Part shown: piece after piece, positions 33,721 through 43,344 of the stretch
Numbering within the stretch: position 1 is the first letter of the stretch
Layout of the letters: each line of letters opens with the position of its first letter
The notes under the pieces: generated by a model
Database searches by the model: none
What the model was told of the DNA's origin: nothing
The model's input: the letters and a program-made list of their open reading frames with translations, nothing else
Program-made: the position numbers and the translations under genes
Origin: Amorphophallus konjac
Lineage: Eukaryota > Streptophyta > Magnoliopsida > Alismatales > Araceae
Length of the DNA stretch: 64,000 bases
Assembly (NCBI GenBank): GCA_022559845.1
Contig: CM040126.1
Span: 144,778,064 to 144,842,063, forward strand
Reading direction: 5' to 3'

Positions 33721-35113
33721 TATACCCTCTTGAGTCCCCCGGACTCTCGGGTGGCATAGGCCGTTGTTAGTCTCGAGAAAAGTCACGGCGCGGTGGAGCG
33801 AACACCTCACCCCTTTACTAAAGGCGTGAGCGCTCTCCTTCCCTAGTGACTCATACACTCGGATTAGAAACAACGGGCGAATGGAAGAGAAAAGAATAAT
33901 GACAAGATGGAGTCTTCATTCAAAAAGCACGATGGAGATTTTCCATTACTATGAAGTAAAAGGTACATGTTACACAGGCCATCCCCCGGAGTACATGAAG
34001 TTCGTCAAAAAGGGAGAAAATAAAGAGAAAAAAAAAACTACGGCAGAGGGCGTCGAAGATGTCCTCCAGCGCAGGAATACCCAGGGAAGGATGGCGGGTC
34101 AGTTCTTGCAATCGGAACTCGGTGGCCCCCAGCTCAGATAGCTTCTCCTCGAGGGAAGCAGCTTGTCCCTCGGCCATCTCTGCATCCTCCGCCTTCTGGA
34201 CTCCCAGGCGATCTACTTCTTCAAGTTCGGCCTCTACCCTTGAAAGTTCTGCCTGTAATGCCGCCATCCGGGCCGTCAAGAAGCTTCGGCGCTGTAAAGA
34301 GGCATTGGCTTCATCCCTCATCCTCGCCGCAGTCCCTTGCAGGGAAATGAGAGCTGTCCGGCATTCAGCCCGCTCCAATGTTATGGCCGCCAGCTGGTCA
34401 GCTGCTTCCCGGCCTAGAAATTCCCTCCTGTTTACATACTTCAGGAGCATGACTACCCGCGGAGTCCAATCGTCCATAGGGCAACCAAAGGCCAACAACG
34501 ATCGGGAAAGATGCTCTATCAAGCCCCTCAACTGAACATAAGTTAAATCCCTGCTAGCCGTTATGGTCTGTTGAAGAGTCCCCAAAAACTGCCACACAAG
34601 GTCATTTGAAGATTGAAGACCCAGTGGCGACGTCTCGGGCAGTTCAAATTCCACTCTGCTATCCACAGCAGCCCAGATATCATCGGCCGACCCGGAAGAT
34701 GACGATGGCATGAGCTGCAGTCCACTGCGGTGGGGAACAACCGCACTGGCAGATACGGTGGCTGGAGCGTCAACAACAACAATTTCTTTGCCTGCCCCCT
34801 GGGATGGGGGTCCAACAGGAACGTCGAGAGCCGAAGACGTCTGTTCTTCAATAATCTCTCCGGCTTCTATCTCAGCAGGACCACCCTTTTCCAGAATTGA
34901 CTGCTGTGCAGCCTCCATTGGCGGAGAATCTCCGGCTGCCGCCGAACTATCAACTTCCACGAGTGCTCCGGGTCCGACTGGAACCATGGCTGCTGCAAGG
35001 TCCTTTGGGTATCGCAATGCGATAGGCCGCAGGACGGACGGGAGAATTGCATGGCCCGTTCCCAGAGCCGGGAGTGGTATCTGCACCGTCATGGTTGGCA
35101 GCGCCACCTCAGC

Positions 35114-35203
35114 CTGCATCAGTAATATATATACATTAAAAAAAATGAGACTGGAGGGAAGATAAAAAAGAACAGCAAACACCGACCCTGGGCAGGTCCT
35201 TAC
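35114..35203 (-). other. Probable intron in E's antisense ORF (90 bp)
   Basis: Minus strand GCTGAG|GTAAGGACC ... TACTGATGCAG|GCTGAGG with a T-rich run. Its length is a multiple of three and it has no stop, so the ORF reads through it; the 30 residues it would add are hydrophobic and unlike the acidic flanks. Confidence 0.72.
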
Positions 35204-35637
35204 CTCAGCGGGTACTAAGCTCAAATCTTTAAGAGCAGCTCCCCCGGCACCGGCCTCTTCACTCTCAAGCGATAATGACGGCTCGGGACCGCCCCACGAC
35301 AACCGGGCCGGGCTGAAAGTCAGATAATCACTTTCATAGGCCGAGGACGCCCCAGCGTCATCGGTCTCAAGATTAATCAGTGAGAGCTCCTCGTCACTAG
35401 AGCCGCCATCATAATCTACCTGCTCAGAGGAAGAGGACCCCTCTGCTCTCTCAGGACGCTCCGCCATCGGAGTAGGAGCCTCGCCAGTAGGAGCATCACC
35501 CTCGGCAGGAACTTCCCCGGTGCTCTCTGCACCAGGGGCAACAATAGATGATACCTCAAGAGCAGGTCCACCCTGCCCCGAGGGGATCGCCTCGTCTATA
35601 CCCTCCGAGCCCGGAAGCAATGACGGTTGTATATCAA

Positions 35638-35718
35638 CTGCAATTTACGGCAAGAAGGGGTCAAGCTAGCTAAAGACATGAAGATTTGCGGTGCTATTGC
35701 AACTAAACTATAGATTAC
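35638..35718 (-). other. Probable intron in E's antisense ORF (81 bp)
   Basis: Minus strand GGAAG|GTAATCTATAG ... GTAAATTGCAG|TTGATATAC. It contains stops, and splicing would link the Pro/Glu-rich exon upstream to the 33920-35620 exon. Confidence 0.62.
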
Positions 35719-36220
35719 CTTCCATCTCCTGCCTGGGTGTTGGAGAGGGCAGATCCCTTTCTACGGGAGCAGTAGGGACTTCCTCTGCCCCGTCCCTAGC
35801 CGCTACATCTACTGTCGCCTCCAGCCCGATGACCGCGGCAACTGTGTCAGCAACCGTCAGCATGGTCTAGCCAAGGCAGTCGAAACAAGCTAATGCACTT
35901 TGAAGAGAAAAAGAGCCTACCTTCAGCCTCTAGCCCTTGTGTGCGGGAAGCTTCAAACTCTTCAAAAGATACAACCGAAGGAAGGACGGTTGCCGATTCC
36001 TTCTCTGCAGCCTTCTTTCGACGTGCCCGTGTCACCCGGGTTACCGCCTCTTTTGCCTTTCCGACGGCCTCTCTCAGCTGGGACCGAGTCCTCTTCCTCG
36101 AATCCCCAGGAGGCAGTGGCGTCGTGGTCGGGGCAGGCTCAGGAACTTCAAAATATGTTGGCTTTTGGGCCTTTATGATCAGTTCCCAGAAGTGTCGGGT
36201 CTCCTCCGAAGTCGGTCGGA

Positions 36221-36305
36221 CTGCACATGCACGAAGGTGAGAATGACACACCACAATGAAAAGAAGAAGCTGGCCAAAAGGCCTGAAAGATGAAATGAAA
36301 CATAC
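36221..36305 (-). other. Probable intron in E's antisense ORF (85 bp)
   Basis: Minus strand GGCAA|GTATGTTTC ... T-rich ... CATGTGCAG|TCCGACCG. It falls at a similar place in the gene to the 88-bp intron of D's copy (16007-16094), but the alignment is not exact. A further weak candidate is 35867-35920 (54 bp), short for a plant intron. Confidence 0.58.
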
Positions 36306-39044
36306 TTGCCGGTCCCGTATAGAAGGGGAAGAGAGGCCAATATAATAGCGACGTCGTTTTGTCCCTCGAAGCCGCCTCGCGAATAAGCCAGCACAGATCT
36401 CCAATCTTTTCGCTCGGCTCGGCCAGTAGCGCCAGGTCCTCATGACCACGAGAGGATAGGAGATAATACAGGCTCAGGTGGTCCAGCCCCCACCTGTCTG
36501 CATATTTGAATGAGATCTGAAGAGGATGGTCCAGGATGGCTTCACTCGGACCGCCCACCGACAGGCCATGCGACCGAAGGAGTGCAAATAGCCAGGGAGT
36601 GTTGTCGTACAAGGCATCCGGCCTGTCTTCCTTGCGAATGAAAGTCCGATAGGGATACAACCTATCCACCTCGGGACGCCAGTCGGCCATAGCCGCGATG
36701 GGCTCCTCTACTGGTAAAGGGAGTTGTTGGAGAATCACCCTCTCACTGCTTACCCGGCATAAGCCCCGAAGGGTCTTCACATAATCATCCTTGTTGATCG
36801 GGGGCAGCTTCAGTTCAACTTTCGTCTTGCGGCCTTTCACAATCTTGCGGGCCTCCATATAGGCCTTCACTTCTGTATTGGTCCAAGACTTCAACTTCTT
36901 CAAATAGGAGGCTTCAATGTCAAGAATTGGCTCCGGCTGGGAAGCTAAAAACATGTGCTCCGCCATGGCCCAGCACTCTCTCCGGGAGTTCCTGTAAAAT
37001 CCCGTCCGCGCGTTACACCACTTGACGTATTCGGGCGTGACGCGAGGAAGTGCGCAGGGGTTGGCACCCGAAAAGAACCGTCTTCACGACGATGGAAAAA
37101 GTCCCACCATATCCGGGCATCGTCATTTGAAACCTGCCCGGCCCTATGCCTGTTGGGCAATGCAAATTGTGAAGAAGAATGTGGAATCTGCTGGTCGTAG
37201 CCAAAGTTCCGACTGAAGCGGAACGGGTAATACGGCTCCAACCACAGAATACCGCTCTTGCGGAATACCAAAACACTAGGCCTGATAGCCAGCGCCCAAT
37301 CAATCAACTCCGGCTCCAGAATGGGCTTGGTATATTTGGCCTTGGAAATCGGATGGATGTACTCCTCAGTCTCAAAGAGCTTGCACTGCCTCGTCCTGTT
37401 CGTCAGCGGGCTCGAATGGGCAGCTAAGCTCCAGAAATGAAGAGCCCCAGGCGAATCCATGGGGATGCGGGCCAATGTATCCCGAATGGCATAGAGTTGC
37501 TCCGCTAGTAAAGATGGCTCAGCACTCGCAAACTCTATCATACGCGGGACCAGAGGAACCGCTTGTAATGCCCGAGGAGCCACCTCCGGGAACAGTGTGT
37601 AGACCCAAGCGTTAAAGAAATGTAGCGGACCGACCGTCCGAAGGCTTCTGGGGAGGCACGTCTTATGCAAGTCTCCCAACATCTTGTAAATGAGGCACAA
37701 AGCCACCGGGCAAAGAGACAGCTTGGTACCCCAAGCCATAAGGCAGGCCGGGTAAATGGCTTCCGCCCTGATCACACTCTCGTCACCTTGCAGAAGAGCG
37801 AAAGAACAGAGCCAATAAACCAGATATGCAGCACAGTGAGTGACTGCATCAACACTGGTAGGTTTGGGTTTTCCCCCTGCCCTCCTCTCGAAGAAGATGA
37901 TGAAGCGGCCTGGCGTCGCACCCTCTTCTTCCGCTTCTGGGCCACTGGTGCTATTGGAGGAAAATCTTCATACTTATTCTTCCCCTGGAAGAAATATTGA
38001 AGCCAGGCGCCCATCCGCACTCTTCGCTTCTCGCCCGGCTTCCGAGCTTCCCTCGTATCGTGCGACGAATGAAAAAGGGTGCGATACGCCTTCATCAGAT
38101 ACCAATAGGCGTATCCCGCCAAATACCGATCGTCACCGTCGGTCTGGTCTTTCAACCAGTCAGGCCAGCAAACTTCTTCATACGGTTCCCCGTCAATGGG
38201 TAGGCCGCTGAGCTGCGATAGACTCCACAAGTCTAAAGAGGTCTCCCCCACTGAAGTGTAGAAAGTGTTATATTCGGGGCAAAATACCTCGATCATTCCA
38301 CAACACAAGCCCCGTGAGATTGGGTACCGGTACCTTGAAGCGTGATATATGCCGGCCCTGGTCAAAAGAGGAGCGTAATGATGCAGCACGTAGTCTGTGA
38401 ACTCCACTGCTCTGGGCCTGAATGCATGAGCGTCTGTAGCTTTCAGCTCAGTGAACCACCCCACTGATACCTGGTGCTTGAAGCAAACCGCCAAAGCAGT
38501 CCAGCAAGAATGATTCATCTCTATATCGCCATCTCAACAGGGCAAGGGATAGACCAAAGATCGGCTTCTCCCGATCCACTCTGCCCGCGGAGTCATTCCA
38601 CCGAGCAGGTATGAACTCGGGAGCTCTGGTCAGCAATCCATCTGCCGGAGCCAGGTCTTGCAGCCCCAGCACAACGCTCCATTTCCTGACCTCCCCAGGG
38701 AGATAGATGGGTCTTCCCCGCATCACACATTCGGCCAGGCTGTCTCTCTCCACTAGCAAGGCCTGCTCGACCTTTCGGACATCGAACACGTCCCTCTTCC
38801 CTTGAAGGTTGAAGCGTTGAAGAAGGGACATCAGGTGCTTGTCCTTGGGATAATCCCTCCTGGTCACGCCCTCTCAGTCATAATGAAAAGAGTCACCCCC
38901 GAGGATAAGAAGACGACTGGTGTCCACAGTGTCTGTCTCTGAATCCGAAGACTCCGCAACTATGGCCACTTGGCCGTGCCCCTAGTCGAGGGAATTGACA
39001 TTCTCCCATGTCACTACGGCGTGAGAAGAAGAGCTGGACGCCAT

Positions 39045-39774
39045 GATAGCTGCAAAAAGGCATATCAAACAAAAGTTAAAGTCAGAAGATAGCTGATCAA
39101 AGGTGAATTTCTGACAAAATTTCGGCAGAGTCTCCCCAACACAGGGGATTGCCAAAGAAAAGTGGGAGCGCGTCCACTGAGGAACGGTCCCTAAAAGGCA
39201 GCCATCGGCATTACACCGAGGCCAAAGGGAACACCCGGGGAAATAGCTCCGAGGGCAAGCCCTGCCAGAAGCCTCCCGGGGCCCAAAGAAAGGGTTTTAA
39301 AACCCCAAATGGACAGCATCCCCACTCACCCGAAGGAGAGATTGCCGCTCTCGGAGCCGGAAAAGGGGAGAGAGGGAAGAGAGGGAAAGAGCTCGTTCGA
39401 ATGAGGAATGAAGAAGAAAAAGACAAGGGCAAAAGCCTTATAGGGAGGTGGCACTGGGCGTTTAACCCGGCGCACTATTTAGCGCGCCGGATTAACATCC
39501 AAATATACAAAAGGCGCGCCGTTTCTACCCGCGCCAAATTAACATGGAAAAAACAAAGAGGGCGCCGGATTAGTGGCCGAAACGCCCGGAACCGCGCCGG
39601 ATTAAAAAGCCCAAGGGCCATGTGCGCGTCGGGTTAAAATGTAAACGGCGCCGGACTAACATCCGTGCCAAATTAAGGGCCATTCAAAGCTTCTGTCAAC
39701 CGAAGAGGAGGTCAGGCTGGGTGGAATGCATCCGTCGGCCCCGCTACACTCGTGCCTCGCGTGCAACATCCACG
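39045..39774. other. Non-coding spacer of E with GCGCCGGATTAA motifs
   Basis: Lies between the aORF start and the purine tract. 39465-39660 holds about seven copies of a GCGCGCCGGATTAA-like motif, the reverse complement of the clusters in LTR E. As the upstream side of the antisense gene it may hold its promoter. ORFs here (for example 39149-39637) have no family match I can see. Confidence 0.5.
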
Positions 39775-39787
39775 TCTGGGGGGCATT
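39775..39787 (+). promoter_or_regulatory. Polypurine tract of element E
   Basis: tctggggggcatt directly precedes the LTR start TGTTGGCACCC. It has the same core as the tract of D. Confidence 0.75.
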
Positions 39788-40702
39788 TGTTGGCACCCGA
39801 AATATGATCGTCGGCAACCAAGCCATAAGGACTAATGACCCGGCCCACCGAAGCGCGGGAGCCAATAAAGATCAATACATCGAAGATGTCTCAAGCTTCC
39901 AGAGCCTCGAGTCATTCCGTATGGACACGGGGACTTCACCTCAGGAGAGCCAAGATGAATCCACAACCAACCGACAGTGCGACCAAGCCTGCCTAATGAA
40001 CCGGCGTCGACTTTGTCGTGCCGCATCCACTACACCCGTTGTCCGATCAAGGATGACGATCTATCCGGTGGTCCCCCACCACATGAAAAGGCTCTCCTGA
40101 AGACAAAGGAGTTTCCCTCTGGCTTCCCGAAATGGAGGACCAAAAGCTCTGTCGGTGAAAGATCCCGATCGCCCCGCATGGGCACGGCTTCCCGCCAAGA
40201 TGGGCCCGTTAGTGGCCGAATGATCGCGTAGCTCGGGCGGAACTATCCCTGGGGTTATCTCACCTTCCAAGGAGCTTCGGGCACGAGCCAGGCCGAATCA
40301 ACAGCATGGATCGTAGAGCCGAGGGCCGTGTCAGCGGGAAACCCGCACGATCAAACTAAAGCTATCTAGAGTCTTGAGAATAGACGTAAGTCTACCCGGG
40401 AGCTTCGACAAGATATCTCGTCGAGGTTTCAGTGAGCATCGGTGAGATAATGCTCATGGTGACTCCCGGAATCATCCCCGGACTCATCGACTGGCTCGAA
40501 GGTCATATAGAGCACTAGCCCGGCGCGCCCCCTACCTTCCGCCCTCATCCCGGCGCGCAGGCTACCCTATCTGATGGCGCCTTAAACCGGCGCGATAAGT
40601 TGATGAAGCTTCCTCCTGGCGCGCCAAAGCCCACGCCGGATGAAGAGCCTCCAACCTGTTATATATATGGGTGAGGTTCGATTGAAGAAAGAAGAAGAAA
40701 AA
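39788..40702 (+). repeat. 3' LTR of element E, truncated by array G
   Basis: Matches 17296-18220 with few changes, including a deletion in the GGCGCGCC cluster near 40530. It includes the TATA box (40660-40668). It stops at agaagaagaaaaa, where the partner continues gagacagatcg; array G starts there. Confidence 0.9.
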
Positions 40703-40949
40703 TGTTGTGCCCCTTGTGTCTTGTTGATGATGTGGTGTTTTAATGATAGCAACATGAATGAGTCATCACATTGTTTTGAATATATCTGACCTACTCTGTG
40801 GAGAATGCATGAGTGTGCTGGAATGAGTGAATGACTTGCATGTCTGTACATCGTGCATTGCTATTCTTCATAGCAAGCCCATACACTGCTCCCTCATATA
40901 GGAAGTATGTACATTGCATTGGCTAGGTATATACAACGTCAGTTCATGC

Positions 40950-41460
40950 ATTGGCTTAGGCTAAGTCTACATAGCCTACGTCTCCTGCAGCGTCAACGCT
41001 GTGAGCATTCTCAAGTCTGCAGCGTCAACGCTGTGAGTGTGTACATTGCATTCACGCTTCACAAAGTCTACAGTATGCATGGTTGAGTTGAAGTCTATAC
41101 ATTGTGTTGTTCTCGCTTGCAAGTCTAGACATTGGAAAGTCTATACAGACTTCAGCGTCTCATTCATGCTTTGGTTAATGAAGTCTGTACATCAGTCTTC
41201 ACATTCTAAGTCTGTACAGCCGTTGGTTTGGACTCAGAGTCTGTACACTTGATTCGTCTTTGAATTGGTCAAGTGTGTACATCCTTCCAAGCTTCAAGTC
41301 TACACATTGGGTTGTCAGGCTTCAACTCTATACACTCGTTATTAGAGTCCTGAGCTTTACCAAGTCTATACACTGGACCTTGGTTTACCAAGTATGTACA
41401 CTCGATGCACTGCATCAAGTCCATACAATGGCAACTCTGCTTAAGTATATACATTTGTCT
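40950..41460 (+). repeat. About 16 AAGTCTRTACA motifs in U3 of G LTRs
   Basis: Variants aagtctatacattg, aagtctgtacatc and aagtctacacattgg recur every 25-45 bp. The same array is in LTR 2 (from about 48560), LTR 3 (from about 56170) and LTR 4. Confidence 0.78.
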
Positions 41461-41930
41461 GAACTAAGTTCATTTTCCTCTGTCTGTCTGCAGATGATTC
41501 AGGCCATCAAGACTTGGCACGTGATCCAAGAGGCTGAAATGCTGACACGTGGACACAGCAGTTCAAACAATCTAGAAAGAAGCTCCTGGATTATTCTGGT
41601 GCGTCAACGCATTGATCAAGCAGCGTCGACGCAGCAGTTGAAGAAGCATTCAGCCTCACAGGCTATTCCACTGTGTCAATGCCACAATTAAGCAGCGTCG
41701 ACGCAACAGCTAAAGAGACGAGGCTAATGGCTATTGGAATGCCTCACTGCGTCAACGCCACGGGTCGGAAGCGTCGACGCAGCAGTTAAAAAGGCTAGGC
41801 TATTTTGTTCACTAGAACGCATCAATGCGTTAACGCCATTGCTGATAACGTCGACGCAGCATGCCCATCTGTTGAAGACTTGATCACTGGATCACAGATG
41901 CGTCAACCCCTTTAAGCAAGTGGGTTAACG
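40988..41930 (+). repeat. About 12 GCGTCRACGC motifs in U3 of G LTRs
   Basis: Forms gcgtcaacgc, gcgtcgacgc (perfect palindrome) and gttaacgcc, concentrated at 41600-41930 and ending about 150 bp before the TATA box. Similar position and core (GTCGAC) to the array in LTR A. Confidence 0.75.
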
Positions 41931-42075
41931 CCACCTGACTCTAGTTGCTGAGCGTGCTAATAAAGGGCACGTGATCCGAGGTGGCTGGCTCGTGAACCAA
42001 GATGCTGCCACGTGGTCCGAATTTTTAGGGTGAGAGCTGTGGAAGCCACACACGCCCTGGCTGCTGCTGCTGCTG

Positions 42076-42083
42076 GTATATAA
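42076..42083 (+). promoter_or_regulatory. TATA box of G LTR 1 (also near 49687 and 57297)
   Basis: gctgctggtatataatgaagcc. A long purine-rich leader (gaagaagaag...) follows in every copy. Confidence 0.65.
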
Positions 42084-43093
42084 TGAAGCCTTCGTCTTCA
42101 GATGGAGGTTGATCGAAGAAGAAGCCTGAAGAGCAGAAAGCCCTTCGATCCAAAAAAAGAGAAGAAGGAGAAAAAGAGAAGAAAAAGTAGAGTGGAGAGA
42201 AGCTGTCGATCTAGCACAAAAGAAGAAAGAAAAGAGAGAGAAGAGAAGAGTAGAGAGTGAGAGATTAGAAGAAGCAGAAGAGAAAGATGCTGTGAAGAAT
42301 TAGTGAAATCGAGAGAGGAGGAGAGTAGCTGCCTGAAGATTAGTCTTCACTGGCCATGGATCAAATCCAGGCCAGTCAGCTCTTTAAGAGCCACATTGTG
42401 CTTTACATTTACAGCTTTCCGATGCTGTTATCTTGTCTTTTGTTTTCTATTTTACATTTTCTTTCAAGCTGTTAGCCAGCGGTTTGCAGAGGAGGACTCC
42501 TCTGGACAGCAAGCTGTGTTGCTCAGCGGGCAGTGGAGGTTTCCACTGGACGGGTAAGCTGTAAGCCCCAGCGGTTGTAGTGGTGGATTCCACTGGACGG
42601 CAAGCTGTGAGGCCCAACGGTTGTAGGCTAAGCTGTATTGCCCAGCGGACGCAAGCTGTGTTGCGCAGCAGTAATCCACACTCGGGTTGAGTGTGGGGTG
42701 GATGTAGGTCTGCTGGACCGAACCACCTAAAAACCCCTTGTGCATTGTGGTTTGTTTTGTTCTATTGTGCTTCCGCTAGATGAATGCATAGGGGCGCTCC
42801 ATGTGTTTGGCTTTTGGTTGAGAAGAAGAGTTAATTAGTCTTCTTAAAATGTTTTAATTTGTCAAGAGAGCGAAATCCTAGTTGAGCAATTCTTTGTCTA
42901 AATCAGCCTAGTTAGCATTCTAGTGATCTCACTGTGTGCTTGTTTTGCTCTGCAACTGATTATTAGCTTTTAAGCTTGTCTAGTTTGCGAACTAGTAATT
43001 CTAGTGAGCATCATATTTTAATTGGGCGAAAGTTTTTTTAAAGGGCTATATTCATTCACCCCCCCCTCTGAATACTGCACCGAACCCAACAAT

Positions 43094-43105
43094 TGGTATC
43101 AGAGC
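43094..43105 (+). promoter_or_regulatory. Primer binding site, G unit 1 (also 50704-50715 and 58313-58324)
   Basis: TGGTATCAGAGC two bases after CAACA, complementary to initiator tRNA-Met. Identical in all three units, so each inner LTR could act as a 5' LTR. Confidence 0.93.
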
Positions 43106-43344
43106 GATCTCTGACTTAACAGATCTAACAATCTGCAGAGGATCCTGCTAACTATTTAGTACATTTCAGAGTGGGTCATTTGGAATCGTCTTGATTTACT
43201 GTCTTAGTGCATTTCTGTCTGGTGCATTTCATAAGTGTGCCTCTTGTGTTCTGTATTTAGCTTCACTGAGTTAGTACCGTGTCTTGCTTATCTGGTTTTA
43301 TTGTCTAGTGTTTTGTGCTTTGAATTTGGTTGTTATCTGATTCG

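Larger units (their letters stand above)
33918..39044 (-). pseudogene. Antisense intron-containing aORF of element E (plant-mobile-domain-like)
   Basis: Opposite strand to gag-pol, between the repeats and the 3' LTR. ATG at 39044 (MASSSSHAVV), preceded by an acceptor-like TTTTTGCAG; an early TAG follows at about residue 20. Main pieces: 38448-38867; 37772-38518 with the PMD-like ETSLDLWSLSQLSGLPIDG; 36945-37775; 36148-36966 (EEPIAAMADWRPEVDRLYP); 35847-36449 (Lys/Arg-rich, SRKRTRSQLRE); and 33920-35620 (acidic, then a coiled coil such as AELEEVDRLG... EEKLSELG). At least three GT-AG introns fit (36221-36305, 35638-35718, 35114-35203). It is homologous to the aORF of D. PMD proteins are found in plant transposons and in MAIL/MAIN regulators; the role here is unknown. 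Confidence 0.72.
17296..40702 (+). mobile_element. Element E: Tat-lineage Ty3/gypsy retrotransposon, nearly complete
   Basis: Two LTRs start identically (TGTTGGCACCCGAAATATG) at 17296 and 39788 and match closely for about 900 bp. Between them: a Tat-type primer site (20830), leader ORF, gag, protease, RT, RNase H, a second archaeal-type RNase H, integrase, tandem repeats (30270-33720), an antisense aORF (33918-39044) and a purine tract (39775). The double RNase H and the aORF place it in the Tat lineage (Ogre/Retand/Grande group). The 3' LTR is cut at 40702 by array G. The possible target duplication aggct (17291-17295) cannot be confirmed. Confidence 0.9.
40703..43091 (+). repeat. LTR 1 of array G
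   Basis: TGTTG at 40703, CAACA at 43091, 2389 bp. It holds AAGTCTRTACA motifs (about 40950-41460), GCGTCAACGC/GCGTCGACGC motifs (40988-41930), a TATA box near 42076-42083, a purine-rich leader, and repeats of an AAGCTGT...CAGCGG type (42470-42680). It is the most divergent LTR of the array (for example agcgtctcattc where the others have agcatctcattc). Confidence 0.92.

Noticed and set aside
32183..33770. ORFs of 325 and 525 codons as a real repetitive protein
   Set aside because: They are the rotating translation of a stop-free 79-bp satellite unit; all three frames are open and there is no start context or family.
35867..35920. 54-bp intron in E's antisense ORF
   Set aside because: GAAG|GTAGGC and GGCTAG| are present but it is shorter than plant introns usually are; not listed as a feature.
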